Assembly (NCBI GenBank): GCA_002328625.1
Contig: DCVC01000218.1
Span: forward strand, 1-5,760
Reading direction: 5' to 3'
Source of the DNA: Bacteroidales bacterium UBA2198
GTDB lineage: Bacteria; Bacteroidota; Bacteroidia; Bacteroidales; VadinHA17
DNA length: 5,760 bases
Position 1 is the first letter of the stretch, and every line of letters begins with the position of its first letter. The translations under genes were made by a program, and so were the position numbers. Of this stretch, positions 1 to 5,760 are shown one piece after another. The notes beneath the pieces are model-generated. The model worked only from the letters and a program-made list of their open reading frames with translations. It was not told the DNA's origin and made no database searches.

Positions 1-791
1 AATAGCATTTTAATTACATCATAACCATCAAATATTCCTGTGTTCGCACATATTGAAGCAGTAATATCCCCGTATAACAATCCTGCAAAACGTAATGACA
101 GCCTGCTATCTTCTTTATTACTAAGATTGTATGGGAAATGATGCGTTTCATTATCAATATTAATATCCGGTTGAAAGAGCCTGTTGAACAAAATAAAAGC
201 ATCGGCTCCGGCAATATCCATATCGGAGATGATTTTTAATGGATTTGTATAAAAGGGGCTGAGTTTTACTGAGACAGGGATCCTCACAGCTGATTTAACA
301 AGCTTAAGGGTTTCCAGCTGTCTCTTTTCAATAGTCTCAGATTCTTTATCAGACTTTTCAGGGACCGTATAGAAGTTAAGTTCTATACCATCAACCCCGG
401 TCTCCTCGATCTTCTTTGCATATTCAACCCATGTATCATTGTTAACTGCATTCAGACTGGCAAAAACAGGAATAGCTACAGAGTCCTTTGCTTTTCTCAA
501 ATTCATCATATACTCTTTCGGATACTCAGATTCTGATCCTGATCCTGATTTAAAGCCGGGGAAAAGAGTGATCATCTCAGCATTTCTCTCTTCATATTCA
601 GTGATCCGTTCATATAATTCCAGATTTTCAAGTTGTGTCTGCTCCTCAAAGAGTGATTTATAAACAATTGCTGCTGCACCTGCTTTTTCAATCCTTTTGA
701 GATTATCAGAATCTGTAACAATATTACTTGCTCCAACTATTATGGGATTCTTAAGCTCTAATCCCATGTACTTTGTTGTTAAGTTTGCCAT
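1..791 (-). CDS. Dihydroorotate dehydrogenase-like FMN protein (DHOD_like), C-terminus cut by window edge
   Basis: The 263 visible codons read without a stop from ATG at 791 down to the left edge. An in-frame TGA 51 bases upstream (840-842) and no other ATG between fix this start. The N-terminus is typical of DHOD-like TIM-barrel flavoproteins: MANLTTKYMGLELKNPIIVG, then VYKSLFEEQ (43-51), IPVFASLN (107-114), GIELNFYTVP (135-144), IPVSVKLSPF (171-180), ADAFILFNRLFQPDI (196-210) and LLYGDITAS (238-246). FMN-contact candidates K45, N114, N139, K176 and N203 are present. The catalytic loop of true PyrD enzymes (Asn-x-Ser-Cys/Ser-Pro-Asn) is replaced by NFYTVP, so dihydroorotate oxidation is unlikely. 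From memory, this subgroup is described as keeping the FMN site but lacking catalytic residues. The reaction is unknown. A short SGSGSES stretch (82-88) is encoded by a hexanucleotide repeat. The gene is divergent from the sugar genes and probably not functionally tied to them. The missing part should hold the C-terminal phosphate-binding loop. Confidence 0.9.
   Translation of the reverse strand, partial: MANLTTKYMGLELKNPIIVGASNIVTDSDNLKRIEKAGAAAIVYKSLFEEQTQLENLELYERITEYEERNAEMITLFPGFKSGSGSESEYPKEYMMNLRKAKDSVAIPVFASLNAVNNDTWVEYAKKIEETGVDGIELNFYTVPEKSDKESETIEKRQLETLKLVKSAVRIPVSVKLSPFYTNPLKIISDMDIAGADAFILFNRLFQPDINIDNETHHFPYNLSNKEDSRLSLRFAGLLYGDITASICANTGIFDGYDVIKML
529..549. repeat. Hexanucleotide tandem repeat inside the DHOD-like gene
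   Basis: The unit GATYCT is repeated about 3.5 times (GATTCT, GATCCT, GATCCT, GAT). It encodes the SGSGSES linker on the minus strand. Copy-number change would add or remove two residues without shifting frame. It is short and may be ordinary low-complexity coding sequence. Confidence 0.6.
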
Positions 792-891
792 GGTGTTGTC
801 TTTTGATGTTATTAATTCCAATATATTAAAGTCGATTATTCAAATTGCCCGGATATATGATTTAGTAAAAGATAATAGTCTGTTCGAATAA

Positions 892-920
892 CAATCTGTG
901 CAGAAAAATGTTTCAGATTG
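892..920. repeat. Inverted repeat CAATCTG-N15-CAGATTG upstream of the DHOD-like gene
   Basis: Perfect 7-bp arms lie at 892-898 and 914-920, with centres 22 bp apart, about two helical turns. The site is about 100 bases upstream of the minus-strand start at 791. The spacing would suit a dimeric regulator. An A-run follows on the plus strand, but no plus-strand gene ends here, so a terminator is not the natural reading. Function is inferred only from geometry and could be chance. Confidence 0.3.
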
Positions 921-1159
921 AAAAAATTATGGTTATCACTTTTGATTGACCTTCGAGAATCATACTAAGCCAATAAAGGCATAATAAAAGTAAATACCAC
1001 AAAGATGACTAACTTCCCGTAATGGTTTACCTGATGAAACAATCTGTCATTTGAAAACCCGTCGATGAGTCGTTACTGTTAATAATTTACCTTAATTTCG
1101 CTTTATAGTCAATAAAACTATTCATCAGATCTTTTTCAGATATGATGGAGTGATTCAAT

Positions 1160-1189
1160 TTTGTTCACTTTTGATGTATTTAAGTTTTG
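1160..1189 (+). promoter_or_regulatory. Weak candidate Bacteroidota-type promoter for the four-gene plus-strand run
   Basis: TTTG at 1160-1163 and TAAGTTTTG at 1181-1189 resemble the Bacteroidota -33 (TTTG) and -7 (TAnnTTTG) elements. The -7 element has one extra base and the spacing is about two bases short. It would give a leader of roughly 95 bases before the ATG at 1291. Other near matches nearer the gene (TATATTTT at 1242, CATTTTTG at 1261) lack a -33 partner. No site is convincing. Confidence 0.18.
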
Positions 1190-1290
1190 AGCCTGAGTAA
1201 AGCTGCCGGCAGATTTATGAAATATTCTTAATAATATTATTTATATTTTACAAAATTCTTCATTTTTGAACCCTCAACCAGTCACTTAAA

Positions 1291-2550
1291 ATGATTACAT
1301 CAAAAGAGCGATTTGATTTAACTGTCAGTCATAAACAACCCGACCAGATGGTTGTTGATTTCGGATCGACCAATGTAACAGGGATGCATGTACTGTCGAT
1401 TGAAAACCTCAGAAAATATTATGGCCTTGAAAATAAACCGGTACGTGTTACTGATCCTCTCCAGATGCTGGGTGAGATTGATCAGGAGCTGATCGGTATT
1501 CTTGGTGTTGATGTGGTTCCTGCCAGGGGCAGAATGAGTTCGTTCGGATTCTTGAACCATGAACCATTGAAAGAATTTATTACTCCCTGGGGACAGAAAG
1601 TGCTCGTTCCTGAGGGTTTCCGTACAACGAATGATGATAATGGCGATACTCTGATCTATCCTGAAGGTGATACTTCAGCCACCCCCTCAGGCCGTATGCC
1701 TAAAACCGGATATTTCTTTGATGCCATAATCCGTCAACAGCCAATAGATGAAGAAAAACTGGATCCCGGTGACAATCTTGAGGAGTATGGCCTCGTCTCA
1801 GAGACAGATCTGGAATATTGGAAAGAGACCACCCGGAAAGCCCGTGCCACCGGTAAAGCTGTAATCGCCGGACTTGGAGGAACCGCATTGGGGGATATTG
1901 CCCATATACCGGGTATGAGACTAAAAAATCCAAAGGGCATTCGTGACATAGCCGAATGGTATATGAGCATCCTGATACGACCTGATTATGTCAGAACAAT
2001 TTTCGACCGTCAGTCAGAAATAGCTCTTGAAAATTACAGGCGTTTACATCAGGTAATTGGTGACAATGTGGATGCAGTCTACATTTGCGGTACCGATTTT
2101 GGAACACAGAATTCGACTTTTTGCTCACCGGAACAGTTCGACGATTTGTGGTTGCCATTCTACCGCAGGATCAATGATTGGGTACATACTAATACAACCT
2201 GGAAAACCTTCAAACATTCCTGCGGTGCAGTTGAACCCTTTATGTCACGGTTCATAGCTGCCGGTTTCGATATTATCAATCCTGTACAGTTGAATGCATC
2301 AGGAATGGATCCGGTGCTTCTGAAAAAAGAATACGGAAAAGATCTCGTTTTCTGGGGAGGTGGTATCGACACACAAAAGACCCTGCCCTTTGCAAATCCT
2401 GCGAAAATAAGGGAAGAGATTCTTCGTTTATGCGATATCTTTTCAAAAGACGGGGGATTCGTATTTAACACCGTTCATAATATCCAGGCTAATGTCCCGG
2501 TAGAAAACATCGTTGCAATAGTGAATACAATAAAGGAGTTTAACAAATAA
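1291..2550 (+). CDS. Uroporphyrinogen decarboxylase-fold (URO-D/MtaA-like) protein, probable methyltransferase-type enzyme
   Basis: This 419-residue protein is predicted cytoplasmic, with no signal peptide. The start is fixed by an in-frame TGA at 1267-1269, 24 bases upstream, with no other ATG between; there is no Shine-Dalgarno site. The N-terminal pattern KERFDLTVSHKQPDQMVVDFG is the usual opening of URO-D superfamily proteins related to corrinoid-dependent methyltransferases. Later signatures are KHSCGAVEPF (308-317), the DIINPVQ strand, FWGGGIDTQKTLP (354-366) and FVFNTVHNIQANVP (390-403). H309-x-C311 matches the His-x-Cys zinc motif of MtaA/MtbA. The distal Cys of those enzymes is absent and H396 occupies the region. 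It is not a typical HemE: it is longer than the usual 340-355 residues and lacks the N-terminal arginine-rich substrate motif. The adjoining ROK kinase gene (7 bases away) implies co-transcription and a sugar-linked role. No corrinoid protein or reactivase is visible. The substrate is unknown. Confidence 0.88.
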   Translation: MITSKERFDLTVSHKQPDQMVVDFGSTNVTGMHVLSIENLRKYYGLENKPVRVTDPLQMLGEIDQELIGILGVDVVPARGRMSSFGFLNHEPLKEFITPWGQKVLVPEGFRTTNDDNGDTLIYPEGDTSATPSGRMPKTGYFFDAIIRQQPIDEEKLDPGDNLEEYGLVSETDLEYWKETTRKARATGKAVIAGLGGTALGDIAHIPGMRLKNPKGIRDIAEWYMSILIRPDYVRTIFDRQSEIALENYRRLHQVIGDNVDAVYICGTDFGTQNSTFCSPEQFDDLWLPFYRRINDWVHTNTTWKTFKHSCGAVEPFMSRFIAAGFDIINPVQLNASGMDPVLLKKEYGKDLVFWGGGIDTQKTLPFANPAKIREEILRLCDIFSKDGGFVFNTVHNIQANVPVENIVAIVNTIKEFNK

Positions 2551-2557
2551 AAAGCTT

Positions 2558-3466
2558 ATGTCTGATATTGTAATAGGAATTGATCTGGGTGGTTCCAGAA
2601 TAAAAGCAGTGGCTATTGATGAACCCGGGAATATTCTGCATCAGCTTTATCAGCCCACCAACGATGGTAATGATGCCATCTGGAAGAATGCCGTTTCATC
2701 AGCTGTGAGAAAAATAGATGGCAGACTGAAAAGCAGTAGTACCCTGATAGGCATTTCAGCTCCCGGCTTGCCAAATGAGGTTAATACAGCTATTGCCTAC
2801 ATGCCCGGCCGACTGCAAGGTCTGGAGAATTTTGAATGGACTGAATTCTTAAAAACCAGGACTTTTGTACTGAATGATGCTGTTTCGGCTATGATGGCCG
2901 AAGCAAGGTTTGGCGCTGCAAAAGATAAAAGAAATGTTGTGATGCTTACATTGGGTACCGGTGTTGGCGGAGCATTACTTATCGAAGGGAAACCTTATCA
3001 GGGAGCCTTCAAAAAAGCAGGACATATCGGGCACATGGTCATTGACAGTGAACAAGAAATTGATATAACCGGAATGCCAGGAAGCCTTGAGGATGCAATC
3101 GGAAATTGCAGTATTGAGAGAAGAAGCGCAGGAAAATACCGGTCTACGGATCAACTTCTCGAGGATTTCATAAAAGGCGACAGATTTGCAAGGAAGGTCT
3201 GGCTCACCTCAGTAGAAAAACTGGCGATCGGCCTTGCATCGTTAACAAATATCCTGTCACCTGAACTGATCATACTTGGTGGTGGTATCACCGAAGCATG
3301 GGAAGAATTATCTGAACCGTTGGAAAAATTCATGGCAATTTATGAATGGCGTCCAGGCGGCAACAAAACAGAAATTACCAAAGCTCAGTACGGTGATCTG
3401 GCAGGTGCCGTCGGAGCTGCATGTTTTGCAAGGGAAGTCGTAAAAGAAACTTCCCCTTTAATCTGA
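2558..3466 (+). CDS. ROK-family sugar kinase-like protein lacking the zinc motif
   Basis: This 302-residue cytoplasmic protein has the usual ROK kinase length and no N-terminal helix-turn-helix, so it is a kinase rather than a repressor. Visible motifs in order are the first phosphate loop DLGGSRIKA (9-17), the catalytic-base region LNDAVSAMMAE (105-115) with N106-D107, the second phosphate loop LGTGVGG (132-138), the ROK segment AGHIGHMVID (154-163), and LIILGGGIT (237-245) with a C-terminal AGAVGAA. Family members are ATP-dependent hexose or aminosugar kinases. Two things are odd. The segment that normally reads Cys-x-Cys-Gly-x-x-Gly-Cys-Leu-Glu is ITGMPGSLED (170-179), with no cysteines. 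The sugar-contacting Glu of the usual GE-x-GH is H156. The ATP site looks intact, but the acceptor sugar probably differs from glucose. An AAAGGAG at 2532-2538 lies about 19 bases before the ATG, too far for a standard ribosome-binding site. It follows the URO-D-like gene after 7 bases, almost certainly in one transcript. Confidence 0.88.
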   Translation: MSDIVIGIDLGGSRIKAVAIDEPGNILHQLYQPTNDGNDAIWKNAVSSAVRKIDGRLKSSSTLIGISAPGLPNEVNTAIAYMPGRLQGLENFEWTEFLKTRTFVLNDAVSAMMAEARFGAAKDKRNVVMLTLGTGVGGALLIEGKPYQGAFKKAGHIGHMVIDSEQEIDITGMPGSLEDAIGNCSIERRSAGKYRSTDQLLEDFIKGDRFARKVWLTSVEKLAIGLASLTNILSPELIILGGGITEAWEELSEPLEKFMAIYEWRPGGNKTEITKAQYGDLAGAVGAACFAREVVKETSPLI

Positions 3467-3472
3467 GAAAAT

Positions 3473-3509
3473 TTGTCTGAACTATGTATTAAATCCTCTA
3501 TGCAGACAA
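3473..3509. repeat. Inverted repeat TTGTCTG-N23-CAGACAA in the gap before the Tat-exported gene
   Basis: Perfect 7-bp arms lie at 3473-3479 and 3503-3509, 30 bp apart start to start, about three helical turns. They sit in the 65-base gap between the ROK stop and the ATG at 3532. The 23-base loop makes a stable hairpin or intrinsic terminator unlikely and no U-tract follows. It could be a dimer operator or an mRNA stem in the leader. Both this and the repeat at 892-920 have the form nnnTCTG...CAGAnnn, but the outer three bases differ. Confidence 0.3.
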
Positions 3510-3531
3510 TAACCTATCATAAACACCATAT

Positions 3532-5103
3532 ATGAAAAGCTATAGAAATATTAACGGATCAAAAATTTCAACTGCCTCAAGAAGAAATTTTATCTACTCA
3601 TGCACAGCATGTGCGGCCTGCATGGCCATCTCACCCATGGCACTTGTCTCCACCTCCTGTTCTGCTTCTTCCTCAAAGAAGAAACTGAAGATCAGGATAC
3701 TCTATTCACTTCATTCAGTGGTTCAGCCTGTTCCCGACTGGCCCAATGTAGGTTTTAACTTCAGACCGGAAATGGAGAAGATAAACGGCGCATTAACAGC
3801 ACATTTCAGGGATATGGAATTCATCCCCATAATCGCCACAGGACCTGAGGATGCAAAAAAAATCATAGAAGGCGATAAGAATGATCCTGTTGACGGGTAT
3901 ATTGTTTACCAAATGAATTGCTGGAACCGTGTAATACAGACGGTGGCTGAGACCGGGAAACCGGTACTCTATGCTGATTTTCAGTATGGCGGCAGCGGCG
4001 GGTTCCTTGTTTACAATGCATCCTTTCTCCGGGCTGGCAACCGGAACGTTGGCTTTGTTGCGTCATCCGGAATGGATGACCTGATAGCAGCTGTAAGCTG
4101 TTTCAGAATCACCGGCAAGGGAGGCTCAGTTTCTGAATTTGTTGCGGCAACAGACAAGGTGAGATTAAAATCAACACCCTCCTGTAATAAATATAAGACT
4201 TTGGCTAATGATATAAATGCTTTATCACCCGATGAATGTGTCAGACGTCTCAACGAATCAAAGATTCTGGCTGTAAGAGACCAGGAGTCAAGAAATGCTG
4301 AACCGCTTATGGGGATACCACTCGTATACATTCCTTTTTCGGAAGTAAATGAAGCCTGGAGCTCAGCTGACCGTGATGAGTCGGTAAGCATTGCGGAACG
4401 TTGGCAGAAAAACGCCTTGGAAGTGACTGATGTGTCCTTTGAGACCCTTACAACCTCTGCAGCAATGTACATCGGAATGAAATCAGTACTGAAGAACCAT
4501 GGGGCCAATGCAATCACAATAAACTGTCTTGGTGGCTTTTATGGAGGACATATCCATGCATATCCATGCCTCGGTTTTCATGAACTGTGCAATGAGGGGT
4601 TTGTGGGAGGTTGTGAATGTGATGTGAATTCAGCTGCAACAATGCTCGCCTTTGCCACTCTGACCAATGGCAGACCCGGATTTATTTCCGATCCCGTGAT
4701 TGACACCTCAAAACGACAGATAATATATGCTCACTGCGTGGCTCCAAACAGAATGTTTGGTCCTGGAGGGGAAGTGAATCCCTACAGAATCATGACCCAC
4801 TCGGAGGACAGAAATGGTGCATCGGTTCAGTCTGTATTGCCTGTAAATCATATTACCACCACACTTGAAATAAATAATACAAGAAAAGAGATCCTTTTCC
4901 ACCAGGCGGTATCAGTTGACAATGACCCTGACGACAGAGCCTGCAGGACCAAATTATGTGCAGAGCCTATCGGGGATATAGAGAAGCTCTTCACTATGTG
5001 GGACCAGTGGGGATGGCACCGGGTAACGTTCTACGGCAATCTCAGGGAGCCTGTCTATGCATTGGCAGATAATCTGGGATGGAGTGTCATCGAGGAAGCG
5101 TAA
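3532..5103 (+). CDS. Tat-exported L-fucose/L-arabinose isomerase-like protein
   Basis: This 523-residue protein has its start fixed by an in-frame TAA at 3520-3522. It has a twin-arginine signal, S16-R17-R18-N19-F20-I21-Y22, followed by a hydrophobic stretch to about residue 42. C43 (VSTSC) might be a lipidated cysteine, but the lipobox is weak; a Ser/Lys-rich linker follows. The body has the two parts of FucI/AraA-type proteins. The first is an N-terminal alpha/beta domain (about 53-190; DGYIVYQMNCWN, GKPVLYADFQYGG). The second is a C-terminal catalytic part with NCLGGFYGGH (331-340), GGCECDVNSAATML (359-372), RPGFISDP (381-388), YAHCVAPNRMFGP (399-411) and WGWHRVTFYGNL (493-504). Aligning by eye to AraA suggests metal ligands E362, D387, H401 and H496. 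Known relatives interconvert aldoses and ketoses in the cytoplasm, so export is unusual. Tat fits a protein folded with its metal before transport. The ROK gene upstream and DUF1080 gene downstream support a role in sugars. Isomerase activity is inferred. Confidence 0.82.
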   Translation: MKSYRNINGSKISTASRRNFIYSCTACAACMAISPMALVSTSCSASSSKKKLKIRILYSLHSVVQPVPDWPNVGFNFRPEMEKINGALTAHFRDMEFIPIIATGPEDAKKIIEGDKNDPVDGYIVYQMNCWNRVIQTVAETGKPVLYADFQYGGSGGFLVYNASFLRAGNRNVGFVASSGMDDLIAAVSCFRITGKGGSVSEFVAATDKVRLKSTPSCNKYKTLANDINALSPDECVRRLNESKILAVRDQESRNAEPLMGIPLVYIPFSEVNEAWSSADRDESVSIAERWQKNALEVTDVSFETLTTSAAMYIGMKSVLKNHGANAITINCLGGFYGGHIHAYPCLGFHELCNEGFVGGCECDVNSAATMLAFATLTNGRPGFISDPVIDTSKRQIIYAHCVAPNRMFGPGGEVNPYRIMTHSEDRNGASVQSVLPVNHITTTLEINNTRKEILFHQAVSVDNDPDDRACRTKLCAEPIGDIEKLFTMWDQWGWHRVTFYGNLREPVYALADNLGWSVIEEA

Positions 5104-5224
5104 AGAAAGTTCATGGTTCAATTATTCCTGGAGTTTTATCACTCTGTAAGTCAGCTTATACTCAAAGGAAACACATTGAATCAATAAAATTTCTTAAATT
5201 AGTGGAAACCAATTCTTATTAAAA
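5104..5224. other. Intergenic spacer before the DUF1080 gene
   Basis: This gap of 121 bases is long for an operon junction, so the last gene may have its own promoter or may be read through. I found no GC-rich hairpin with a U-tract and no convincing TTTG/TAnnTTTG promoter pair. An 11-bp odd palindrome, ATTGA-A-TCAAT, lies at 5175-5185; it is too short to give it meaning. Confidence 0.5.
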
Positions 5225-5760
5225 ATGAAAAAGAATCTCTTTATCCTTGTTATTTCTGTTATTCTGATTTCATGGTCATGTCAGAGCGACAAATGGCGGC
5301 AGTTGTTTAACGGGAAAGACTTGTCTGGATGGGAACAGGTTGGACCAGGGGAATTCGTGGTTGAAGAAGGACTGTTAAAAACTGTTGGCGGTATGGGAAT
5401 GATCCTGTATCCCGCCGAAAAATTCAGTAATGTTGTTATCCGTGTTGTCTATAACGTGAAAGATAATGACTGCAATTCCGGTGTATTTATAAGATTGCCT
5501 GAAAAACCATCTGACGAATGGGTAGCTGTAAATACCGGATATGAAGTACAGATAGATAATGGCACAAGACACGTAGGTGGAGATTATCATTGTTCCGGAG
5601 TGCTCTATTCCCTCACAAAAGCGATGGCTCACCCTCAGAAAGAACCGGGAGAATGGAACACGCTGGAAATAACACTCGACGGAATGAGAACCATAGTCTA
5701 CCTTAACGGTGAGAAGGTCACTGATTATACCGAAGGAGATCCGGTACCACCTAAAACAAG
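5225..5760 (+). CDS. DUF1080 / 3-keto-disaccharide hydrolase-family lipoprotein, C-terminus cut by window edge
   Basis: The ATG at 5225 opens 178 codons without a stop up to the right edge. An in-frame TAA at 5195-5197 fixes the start. MKKNLFILVISVILISWSC is a lipoprotein-type signal peptide, with C19 as the likely lipidated residue, placing the protein in the periplasm or on the outer membrane. The mature part begins with the family's hallmark LFNGKDLSGW (27-36). It continues with NSGVFIRLP, GYEVQIDNG and GEWNTLEITLDG, then YLNGEKVTDY. These are the concanavalin-like beta-sandwich motifs of PF06439. Characterised relatives hydrolyse the glycosidic bond of 3-keto-sugars, working with oxidoreductases that form the 3-keto group. 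The closing strands of the domain lie beyond the edge. The oxidoreductase partner (usually Gfo/Idh/MocA type) is not in the window. Placement after the exported isomerase-like gene suggests that both act on extracytoplasmic sugars. Confidence 0.9.
   Translation, partial: MKKNLFILVISVILISWSCQSDKWRQLFNGKDLSGWEQVGPGEFVVEEGLLKTVGGMGMILYPAEKFSNVVIRVVYNVKDNDCNSGVFIRLPEKPSDEWVAVNTGYEVQIDNGTRHVGGDYHCSGVLYSLTKAMAHPQKEPGEWNTLEITLDGMRTIVYLNGEKVTDYTEGDPVPPKT

Larger units (their letters stand above)
792..1290. other. Divergent AT-rich intergenic spacer
   Basis: This 499-base stretch separates two divergently transcribed genes and contains no convincing coding sequence on either strand. It should hold the promoters for both directions. 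It is AT-rich, most strongly at about 1211-1260. I see one 7-bp inverted repeat (892-920) and one poor match to the Bacteroidota promoter consensus (1160-1189). The 9-mer ACAATCTGT occurs twice (891-899 and 1039-1047), which is compatible with chance. No tRNA, clear riboswitch or terminator with a U-tract was recognised. Confidence 0.7.

Noticed and set aside
439..891. Plus-strand open frames at 439-663 and 697-891
   Set aside because: They lie largely antisense to the well-supported DHOD-like gene and show no recognisable motifs.
892..925. Inverted repeat followed by an A-run read as an intrinsic terminator
   Set aside because: No gene ends toward it on either strand. The stem is AT-rich, 7 bp long with a 15-base loop, and the required U-tract is absent on the plus strand.
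2532..2538. AAAGGAG as the ribosome-binding site of the ROK gene
   Set aside because: It lies about 19 bases before the ATG, beyond usual spacing, and the other genes here have no such site.
1291..2550. Annotation as hemE (heme biosynthesis)
   Set aside because: The protein is longer than HemE, lacks its N-terminal arginine-rich substrate motif and has the His-x-Cys motif of methyltransferase-type relatives. It also adjoins a sugar kinase gene.
4551..4570. Tandem TATCCATGCA / TATCCATGCC
   Set aside because: It is a two-copy 10-bp near-repeat inside a conserved coding motif (GGHIHAYPC), explained by the codons used, and is not in phase as a peptide repeat.
5375..5632. Minus-strand open frame inside the last gene
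   Set aside because: It is antisense to the DUF1080 domain, whose motifs are clear on the plus strand.

Overview
The window looks like a piece of a Bacteroidota chromosome. The evidence is moderate G+C content, AT-rich leaders without Shine-Dalgarno sites in front of the start codons, a dihydroorotate-dehydrogenase-like gene of a type I associate with Bacteroidota, and a lipoprotein of the 3-keto-disaccharide hydrolase (DUF1080) family. No rRNA, tRNA, CRISPR array, insertion sequence or phage gene is visible. Genus cannot be told from the sequence.

Layout: positions 1-791 carry, on the minus strand, most of a DHOD-like FMN protein whose C-terminus lies beyond the left edge. A 499-base AT-rich divergent spacer (792-1290) follows. 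From 1291 to the right edge four genes run on the plus strand: a URO-D-fold methyltransferase-like protein (1291-2550), a ROK-family sugar kinase (2558-3466, only 7 bases later), a Tat-exported protein of the L-fucose/L-arabinose isomerase-like superfamily (3532-5103), and the start of a DUF1080 lipoprotein (5225 to beyond 5760).

The four rightward genes read as a small carbohydrate-processing unit split between compartments: two cytoplasmic proteins (URO-D-like and ROK) and two exported ones (isomerase-like and 3-keto-disaccharide hydrolase-like). The substrate is not readable from the sequence. Each of the first three departs from textbook family members in a way worth checking. The URO-D protein keeps a His-x-Cys metal motif but not the usual final Cys. 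The ROK protein lacks its zinc-binding cysteines and the usual sugar-contacting Glu. The isomerase-like protein appears to keep all four metal ligands yet carries a twin-arginine export signal. The unusual content is this combination and these residues; I see no evidence for a wholly new type of system such as a defence island or novel mobile element.
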